Source: Chloroflexota bacterium
GTDB lineage: Bacteria > Chloroflexota > Dehalococcoidia > JACQGW01
Assembly (NCBI GenBank): GCA_016199325.1
Contig: JACQGW010000149.1
Coordinates: 1 to 5,840, forward strand
Direction: 5' to 3'
DNA length: 5,840 nucleotides
Positions 1 through 3,939 of the stretch are shown here, piece after piece. The translations under genes and the position numbers were made by a program. How positions within the stretch are numbered: the stretch's first letter is position 1; each line of letters starts with the position of its first letter. The notes below the pieces were generated by a model. It searched no databases, was not told where the DNA came from, and was given only the letters and a program-made list of their open reading frames with translations.

Positions 1-4
1 CGAC

Positions 5-57
5 AATACCTCCTGCGGGCGGGAGCCCTAACGTCCCCACGCCACAGGAGGTATTTT
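5..57 (+). terminator. Inverted repeat with T-run, candidate terminator
   Basis: Positions 5-15 (AATACCTCCTG) and 45-55 are perfect 11-bp inverted repeats. Pairing can resume inside with 18-21 against 40-43, which leaves a small internal loop. The right arm runs into TATTTTCG, a short T-run as in an intrinsic terminator, so this may end transcription of a gene lying before the window. The right arm also contains AGGAGGT (46-52), a strong Shine-Dalgarno-like sequence, which the hairpin would bury. A terminator is the simpler reading, because no ATG, GTG or TTG lies at a suitable distance after that sequence. Confidence 0.45.
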
Positions 58-157
58 CGCGCTGACGGACCAAACCGCCGCCAACTCATCGGGGTTGCCT
101 TGTCTCACCCCCGGGGGTTGGTCTTGCCCCCCTCAACCGCTGCGCAAGCCCGAACCG

Positions 158-703
158 ATGCCGGCAGCCTGGATCAAGGTCGTCGAAGACGACGATGCGG
201 ATGACGTGCTGCGCGCCCAGTACAAGCGGCGCTTCAACCCCAAAACGGGGCGCGCCTGGAGCATGGACAAGGCCCAGAGCCTGAATCCGGAGCTGCTTCG
301 GGCCCGGATGGACATCGCCGAGGTGACCCGGTTCAGCGGTCGCGGCCTCAGCCGGCTGGACCGCGAGCTGATCAGCGTGGTCGTCTCGGCGCTCAACGAG
401 TGCGCGTACTGCATCCACCAGCACGTCCGCCACGTCCGCAACCTGTCCGGCGATCCCGCGCTGGCCGAGGCGGTGGCGAAGGACTATCGCACGGCCGATC
501 TGAGCCCGCGGCAGCGGGTGATGCTCGACTACGCCGCCAGACTGACGGCCGAGCCTGGCCGCGTGGCCCAGGCGGACGTCGAGCGGCTGCGCGCCGAAGG
601 CTTCACCGACTACGACATCCTGGACATCAACGCCAATGCCGCCTGGTTCAACTACATCAATCGGGTGATCACCGGGCTGGGCGTCGAGATGGAGGAGGAG
701 TGA
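158..703 (+). CDS. AhpD-like peroxidase-related enzyme (CMD family)
   Basis: The gene encodes 181 residues from ATG 158 to TGA 701-703. The sequence shows the alkylhydroperoxidase D signature E-X11-C-X2-C-X3-H exactly: Glu70, Cys82, Cys85 and His89, within NECAYCIHQH. In AhpD these residues form the redox-active dithiol and proton relay that reduce peroxides. The length and the motif context (LSRLDRELISVVVSALNECAYC) resemble the family called 'uncharacterized peroxidase-related enzyme' in the carboxymuconolactone decarboxylase superfamily. These are cytosolic, usually oligomeric, and their physiological substrate is mostly unknown. ATG 158 was chosen because the protein then starts in the family manner (MPAAWIKVVEDDDAD...). 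The frame is open upstream to position 32, including TTG 95, but that extension is Pro/Cys-rich and looks non-homologous. No clear RBS precedes 158, so the exact start is less certain than the family. It is probably monocistronic, since a separate promoter follows it. Confidence 0.88.
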   Translation: MPAAWIKVVEDDDADDVLRAQYKRRFNPKTGRAWSMDKAQSLNPELLRARMDIAEVTRFSGRGLSRLDRELISVVVSALNECAYCIHQHVRHVRNLSGDPALAEAVAKDYRTADLSPRQRVMLDYAARLTAEPGRVAQADVERLRAEGFTDYDILDINANAAWFNYINRVITGLGVEMEEE

Positions 704-726
704 GCGGTCGGCTTGCAAACATAACG

Positions 727-755
727 TTGACAACACGACCTGATCGTGCTATAAG
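727..755 (+). promoter_or_regulatory. Sigma70-type promoter of the first lipoprotein gene
   Basis: A perfect -35 box TTGACA (727-732) is followed by a 17-nt spacer and the -10 box TATAAG (750-755), so transcription should start near 762. Within the spacer, CACGA (734-738) and TCGTG (744-748) form a small dyad that could be an operator. The octamer CGGCTTGC lies at 709-716, 10 nt before the -35 box. The same octamer sits 8 nt before the -35 box of the second promoter. The next gene on this strand starts at 934. Confidence 0.85.
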
Positions 756-761
756 GTGCGT

Positions 762-933
762 TGCGCTCGAATACGGCTGAGAGTCAGGGTGTGCCCATAC
801 CTGCCGGCGAAGGGAGGTGAGGACAAGAGCGAAGGCGGGACACTCCATACGCCAGGTTCCGGCGATCGATGGTCGCCATACCCAATCGAGGATCGCGACC
901 CCTACATCACACTCGGGAGAGAGGAGCCAGACG
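762..933 (+). other. 170-nt 5' leader of the first lipoprotein gene
   Basis: This untranslated leader runs from the predicted transcription start to the TTG start codon. It contains AAGGGAGGTGAG (810-821), a strong anti-Shine-Dalgarno complement with no start codon at a normal distance after it. It also holds two mutually exclusive small stems: GGCGA 861-865 with TCGCC 873-877, and GGTCGC 871-876 with GCGACC 895-900. I see no T-run terminator and no c-di-AMP aptamer like the one before the second lipoprotein gene. I recognise no known riboswitch here. Confidence 0.45.
920..926 (+). promoter_or_regulatory. RBS that fixes the TTG start at 934
   Basis: AGAGGAG ends 7 nt before TTG 934. The paralogous gene has the same heptamer at the same distance from its TTG. 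In both proteins sequence similarity begins exactly at this codon (HPYIPELK), while the in-frame codons upstream are unrelated between the two copies. These facts together decide the start. Confidence 0.85.
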
Positions 934-2715
934 TTGCATCCGTATATTCCTGAACTCAAGGAACAGTACCGGCAGGGGAAGATCTCCCGCCGGGAGTTCG
1001 CCTACTGGGGCTCGCTGCTCGGCCTGTCGATGGGCGGGATGGCCGCCTTTGTGACGGCCTGCGGCCAGCAGCAGCAGGCGGCAGCCCCGACGGCCATCTC
1101 GGTGCCCGCCGCGCCGACGCGGCCCGTCTCGCCGCCGACAGTGGCGCCGACGACAGCCCCAGCGGCGGCCGCCCAGCCGACGAAGGCGCCGGTCGCCGCG
1201 GCGACGGCGGCGCCGACGGCAGCGCCCCAGCCCACCAAGCCGGCCACTACCATCAAGCGCGGCGGCACGCTGAACATCGGCAGCCGGATCGACAAGGTGA
1301 CGAACCCCTGGGCCGCCAGCTTCGGCGGCTCGGTCACCTGGATCCCGGTCGCCGAGTACATCACTCGGACCGACCCGAAGAACATCACCCACCCCTGGTT
1401 GCTGGAGAGCTGGGAACCCTCGGCTGACCTCAAGACCTGGACGCTCAAGGTCCGCAAGGGCGTCAAGTGGAACAAGGCGGCGGGCCACAGCGGCCGCGAG
1501 CTGAACGCCGACGACATCGTCTTCACCATCAAGAACTGGCTCGACCCCAAGGTCGGGTCGTCCGCCGCCGGCCTGATGCAGGGCTATCTCGATATGACCG
1601 GTATCGAGAAGGTCGACAACATGACCGTCCGGCTCAACCTCAAGCGCGGTGAGGTCGGCGTCCCCGAGCACCTCTTCCACTGGACGAGCATCGCCCTGCC
1701 GGTCGAATACGAGGGCGACTGGCTCAAGCAGCCCTTCGGCACCGGCCCGTTCACCCTGGAGGAGTACCTCATCGGCGAGCGCGCCCGGCACAAGCGCCGG
1801 ACCGACTACTGGCGGCAGGGCGAGGACGGCAAGCCTCAGCCGTACCTGGACGAGATCAAGGTGGTCGACTACGGCGACGAGACGGCAACCCTCGTCGCAT
1901 CGCTGGCGTCCGGCCAGGTCGACTTCACCGACGGCGCCAACATCACCTCGATCCCGGCCATGAACATGCTCAAGGGGTTCCAGGTGCTCCGCGGCCAGAC
2001 CTCGCAGACGACGGTCTTCCGCTTCCGGGCCGACCAGAAGCCCTGGGACGACGTCCGCGTCCGCAACGCCCTCAAGTGGAGCCAGGACCGGGCGCTCAGT
2101 CTGAAGACGGCCCACTCCGGCTATGGCTCCGTCGCGTCCGATACCCATGTGGCGCCGATCCATCCGGAGTACTCGCCGATGGAGCCGTGGAAGCAGGACA
2201 CCGCCAAGGCGAAGGCGCTCCTGGCCGAAGCCGGCTATCCCAACGGCGTCGAAGTGACGCTCGACTACAAGGTCGACCCGCAGTATGAAAGCGTCATGGC
2301 GACGATCCTCCAGCGGGAGGCCGCCAAGGCGGGCATCAAGGTCACGCTGCGGCCGCTGCCCGCGACCCAGTACTGGGACAAGTGGCTGGACGTCAACTTC
2401 GGCCTGACCTCGTGGACGCACCGGCCGATTGCGACGATGGTGTTGGCGCTGGCCTACGTCTGCGGCGCCAAGTGGAACGAGTCGCACTGGTGCGACAAGG
2501 AGTTCGAGTCGCTCCTGAACGAAGCCTCCTCGGTCTACGACCTGGAGAAGCGGCGAGCGGTCATGGCCAAGCTCCAGAAGCAGATTCAGGAGAACGGCGC
2601 CATCCACATCCCGTTCTGGCGGGACAACTTCCGCGTCATCAACGCGCAGCTCAAGGGCATCGCTTCGCATCCCTCGAGCAACCAGTGGTGGCACGACACC
2701 TGGTGGGACAAGTAG
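934..2715 (+). CDS. Tat-exported lipoprotein, ABC transporter family 5 substrate-binding protein
   Basis: This 593-residue protein would be the extracytoplasmic ligand-binding part of a peptide/nickel-type (Dpp/Opp/Nik-like) ABC importer. A twin-arginine motif S18-R19-R20-E21-F22 precedes a hydrophobic stretch (about 25-40) and the lipobox VTAC, so Cys43 is the probable lipid anchor. Residues 44-107 are a Gln patch followed by a low-complexity Ala/Pro/Thr linker with PTKAP and PTAAPQPTK repeats. The binding domain starts near Lys108 (KRGGTLNIGSRID). Family 5 hallmarks include LKTWTLKVRKGVKWN, ADDIVFTIK, DVRVRNALKWSQDR, KAKALLAEAGYPNG and a C-terminal DLEKRRAVMAKLQKQIQENG. Cys510 and Cys520 are conserved in the neighbouring paralogue and may form a disulfide. 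The gene has its own promoter and no permease or ATPase beside it in the window. The substrate cannot be read from sequence; peptides, opines, sugars or metals are all possible in this family. It is strongly similar throughout to the protein at 3940-5718. Confidence 0.95.
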   Translation: MHPYIPELKEQYRQGKISRREFAYWGSLLGLSMGGMAAFVTACGQQQQAAAPTAISVPAAPTRPVSPPTVAPTTAPAAAAQPTKAPVAAATAAPTAAPQPTKPATTIKRGGTLNIGSRIDKVTNPWAASFGGSVTWIPVAEYITRTDPKNITHPWLLESWEPSADLKTWTLKVRKGVKWNKAAGHSGRELNADDIVFTIKNWLDPKVGSSAAGLMQGYLDMTGIEKVDNMTVRLNLKRGEVGVPEHLFHWTSIALPVEYEGDWLKQPFGTGPFTLEEYLIGERARHKRRTDYWRQGEDGKPQPYLDEIKVVDYGDETATLVASLASGQVDFTDGANITSIPAMNMLKGFQVLRGQTSQTTVFRFRADQKPWDDVRVRNALKWSQDRALSLKTAHSGYGSVASDTHVAPIHPEYSPMEPWKQDTAKAKALLAEAGYPNGVEVTLDYKVDPQYESVMATILQREAAKAGIKVTLRPLPATQYWDKWLDVNFGLTSWTHRPIATMVLALAYVCGAKWNESHWCDKEFESLLNEASSVYDLEKRRAVMAKLQKQIQENGAIHIPFWRDNFRVINAQLKGIASHPSSNQWWHDTWWDK

Positions 2716-2720
2716 GACTC

Positions 2721-2742
2721 GATCGCCGAGCCTTCGGCGGTC
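2721..2742 (+). terminator. Hairpin just after the first lipoprotein gene
   Basis: GATCGCCGA (2721-2729) pairs with TCGGCGGTC (2734-2742) around the loop GCCT, with one G-U pair, starting 5 nt after the stop codon. No T-run follows, so it is a weak candidate for an intrinsic terminator; 3'-end protection or Rho-dependent ending are alternatives. An overlapping 7-bp stem (2737-2743 with 2758-2764) is mutually exclusive with it. Confidence 0.35.
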
Positions 2743-2794
2743 AGCAGTCAGGGTTATTGACCGCTGCACCGAAGCGCAAACGCCGTGACCGATT

Positions 2795-2871
2795 CCGTAG
2801 GGCGGGGGCTCGTCCCCCGCCCGCTCCATCGACAACCGGCAGGAAGCGGGGGACGAGCCCCCGCGCTACGG
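2795..2871. repeat. REP-like inverted pair of GC palindromes
   Basis: Two 26-bp arms, 2795-2820 and 2846-2871, are reverse complements at 25 of 26 positions (the mismatch involves G2801), around a 25-nt spacer. Each arm is also palindromic by itself: GCGGGGG and CCCCCGC flank a 5-nt CTCGT or ACGAG loop. The region can thus fold as one long hairpin or as two adjacent hairpins. This nested layout is that of REP/BIME-type dispersed elements in other bacteria. It sits in an intergenic gap, where such elements usually lie. No transposase gene is present in the window. It could also help end or protect the upstream transcript, but it has no T-run. Confidence 0.75.
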
Positions 2872-2897
2872 CCAGATCGCAGCGGTCCACAGGATCG

Positions 2898-2926
2898 GGC
2901 CGGGTGCCGCATTGTGGCACCCGGCC
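2898..2926. repeat. Perfect 11-bp GC hairpin between genes
   Basis: GGCCGGGTGCC (2898-2908) and GGCACCCGGCC (2916-2926) are exact reverse complements around the 7-nt loop GCATTGT. The following bases (TCGGTTGTGAG) hold no proper T-run, so it is not a typical intrinsic terminator. It lies 30 nt before the second promoter's -35 box. It may be part of the same repeat-rich insertion as the palindromes at 2795-2871, or a boundary hairpin protecting the next unit from read-through. Confidence 0.6.
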
Positions 2927-2956
2927 TCGGTTGTGAGACGCGGCTTGCGCCAGGCG

Positions 2957-2985
2957 TTGACACCTCCAGACGACCGTGGTATAAG
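2957..2985 (+). promoter_or_regulatory. Sigma70-type promoter of the riboswitch-controlled unit
   Basis: A perfect -35 box TTGACA (2957-2962), a 17-nt spacer and the -10 box TATAAG (2980-2985) match the promoter at 727-755 in both boxes and spacing. Both are also preceded by the octamer CGGCTTGC, here at 2941-2948. The start of transcription should fall near 2992, about 80 nt before the c-di-AMP aptamer, so the aptamer lies inside the transcript. Confidence 0.85.
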
Positions 2986-3069
2986 TGATACTATTCAGCG
3001 GACGGCGATTCATCACGGAGGACCACTACCCACCTCGTTCGAGCGCGCAAAGGGACAACTGAAGACGAA

Positions 3070-3190
3070 CCGGCGGCCGAATCCCCGTCTGGGGAGCGGA
3101 GGGACCATTTCCTTGGGGTGAATTCTCCCTCTCGCGGGAGACAGGACAGCTCTTTCAGTCCGAACCCGTCAGCTAACTTCGTAGGCGCGT
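3070..3190 (+). promoter_or_regulatory. c-di-AMP riboswitch (ydaO/yuaA class)
   Basis: The conserved blocks of the ydaO aptamer appear in order. GCCGAATCC is at 3076-3084, then a small CCCC/GGGG stem, then CGGAGGGACCA at 3097-3107. TTGGGGTGAAT spans 3113-3123. A CTCCC/GGGAG hairpin spans 3125-3140, and CCGAACCCGTCAGCTAAC begins at 3160, followed by TTCGTAGGC (to 3186). GCC 3076-3078 can pair with GGC 3184-3186 to close P1. This RNA family binds cyclic di-AMP, a messenger of osmotic and cell-wall state, and usually shuts off transcription when bound. A terminator 20-odd nt downstream supports the same mechanism here. The controlled gene is most likely the lipoprotein at 3940. A second, truncated copy starts near 5750; both are preceded by the decamer GACAACTGAA (3054-3063 and 5736-5745). 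Confidence 0.94.
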
Positions 3191-3192
3191 GA

Positions 3193-3229
3193 GAGAGACA
3201 TAGCACGTCGAGCCCGAGGCTATGTCCTC
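3193..3229 (+). promoter_or_regulatory. Antiterminator stem of the riboswitch
   Basis: GACATAGC (3197-3204) is the exact reverse complement of GCTATGTC (3219-3226). GAG 3193-3195 can add three pairs with CTC 3227-3229 past a one-base bulge. This stem takes up most of the 3' arm of the terminator at 3213-3232, so the two folds should exclude each other. Its 5' strand starts just after the P1 3' strand of the aptamer, in line with ligand-stabilised P1 favouring termination. The base pairing is seen; the switching logic is inferred. Confidence 0.75.
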
Positions 3230-3238
3230 GGGTTTTTT
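3213..3238 (+). terminator. Intrinsic terminator of the c-di-AMP riboswitch
   Basis: CCCGAGG (3213-3219) pairs perfectly with CCTCGGG (3226-3232) around a 6-nt loop and is followed by six T residues (3233-3238). It is the only textbook intrinsic terminator in the window. It lies about 700 nt before the nearest start codon of a convincing gene, so it acts as an attenuator within the leader rather than at the end of a gene. Confidence 0.95.
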
Positions 3239-3595
3239 CGTTTCCTCTTGTCGATGCACGGGAGGTGACGCGTGATCGTTGGGACACAGCCGAGGGCCCG
3301 ATCCCAAGCGGAACAACCGCCGGATGCGTCTCTCCGTGCCCTGTTGCGCATCTTCCCCGAATCCGACCCGCCATCCCGCGCCACCGGCGCATGCCACGCG
3401 CCTGACGTGACGCGGGCGGGCCTGAACCCTCGACCACAAACCCCGCATTGTGAACGTTGCGGATCTTTGCCGGCGCGACGCGGAATCGGCAGTCCGGGTG
3501 CCGGTGAACCTCATCGACGATCGGTGGCAGACCGCGGTCCGGGCGTGCGTGATCTCCGGCGTAGCGGCCCCGTTTGCCGTGGAAGCGGCGCACTG

Positions 3596-3642
3596 AAGTG
3601 CGCACGACGAACAGTCGTCCCCCTGATTCGTCGTGCGCACTT
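3596..3642. repeat. Perfect 16-bp inverted repeat in the long leader
   Basis: AAGTGCGCACGACGAA (3596-3611) and TTCGTCGTGCGCACTT (3627-3642) are exact reverse complements around a 15-nt loop. The sequence after the stem, ATGTTTCGG, has only a weak T-run. It could be a second attenuator, a processing or stability hairpin, a protein-binding dyad, or a small mobile remnant. As RNA it would be very stable and lies about 300 nt before the lipoprotein start codon. Confidence 0.7.
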
Positions 3643-3925
3643 ATGTTTCGGCAGCCTCCATCAGTGCGCCGTTCCCCAACCTCGATCGACCACGAAAGGA
3701 GGTGAGAGAACGAGCAGGTAGCCAAGCCAGGTGCCACATCGAAACGCGCCATCCGCGCGCACGGCCGTCCCTGTCGTCTGCGGTGCGAACATCTCTGACG
3801 ACGGAAGGCGTTGAGCATGCGACCAGCGCGCGCCGGGGAGAGAGGAAAAGCTCGACGCAGCCCCTTATCGGCCGCCTCAGGAATGGGAACGCCCACCCTT
3901 CCTGACCGACGGCACACTTCTTTGG

Positions 3926-3932
3926 AGAGGAG
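3926..3932 (+). promoter_or_regulatory. RBS that fixes the TTG start at 3940
   Basis: AGAGGAG ends 7 nt before TTG 3940, the same heptamer and distance as in the paralogous gene at 934. A second AGAGG at 3933-3937 is too close to the codon to be the main site. Codons upstream in frame (ATG 3817 for example) encode sequence that is not conserved between the paralogues. Confidence 0.83.
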
Positions 3933-3939
3933 AGAGGCA

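Larger units (their letters stand above)
3239..3939 (+). other. 700-nt leader between attenuator and second lipoprotein gene, no convincing gene
   Basis: This stretch lies between the riboswitch terminator and the TTG start at 3940. Frames open through parts of it give Arg/Pro-rich products with no recognisable motifs, so I call no gene. Three things stand out. GGAGGTGA at 3261-3268 is spaced 3 nt from GTG 3272, which opens a doubtful 149-codon frame. A perfect 16-bp inverted repeat lies at 3596-3642. AAAGGAGGTGAG at 3695-3706 is an extended anti-Shine-Dalgarno complement without a start codon after it; a similar motif lies in the leader of the first lipoprotein gene (810-821). I see no promoter close to 3940, so the second lipoprotein gene seems to depend on the promoter at 2957. 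A degraded gene or a structured RNA are possible explanations. Confidence 0.5.

Noticed and set aside
754..816. TPP riboswitch-like fragments (GGTGC, GGCTGAGAG, ACCTG, CGAAGGGA) in the first leader
   Set aside because: The order is suggestive, but the P4/P5 hairpin between ACCTG and CGAAGGGA is missing and GGTGC lies before the predicted transcription start, so the aptamer could not fold.
817..933. N-terminal extension of the first lipoprotein to GTG 817 (and of the second to TTG 3811)
   Set aside because: The extensions are not similar between the paralogues, whereas similarity starts exactly at the two TTG codons with identical RBS spacing; an extension would also place about 40 residues before a signal peptide.
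1140..1250. Low-complexity GCC/CCG/ACG-rich stretch that looks like a tandem repeat
   Set aside because: It encodes the Ala/Pro/Thr linker of the lipoprotein in frame, and the paralogue has the same linker at 4140-4255; it is protein low complexity, not a DNA repeat array.
907..2835. Long open frame on the - strand opposite the first lipoprotein gene (642 codons)
   Set aside because: It mirrors the + strand gene in high-GC DNA, its product is Arg/Gly/Leu/Val/Asp-rich without motifs, and the same artefact appears opposite the second lipoprotein gene at 3877-5769. The + strand frames carry clear family signatures.
2898..2926. Perfect 11-bp hairpin as an intrinsic terminator of the first lipoprotein transcript
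   Set aside because: There is no T-run after the stem, so it is reported only as a repeat or hairpin.
3272..3721. 149-codon + strand frame starting at GTG 3272 with a good Shine-Dalgarno (GGAGGTGA at 3261-3268)
   Set aside because: The product is Arg/Pro/Gly-rich with no recognisable domain, its codon third positions lack the strong GC bias of the real genes, and a 16-bp inverted repeat runs through it. A short leader peptide cannot be excluded.
3633..3905. 90-codon + strand frame beginning at GTG 3633
   Set aside because: Its start lies inside the 3' arm of the 16-bp hairpin, there is no RBS and the product has no motif.
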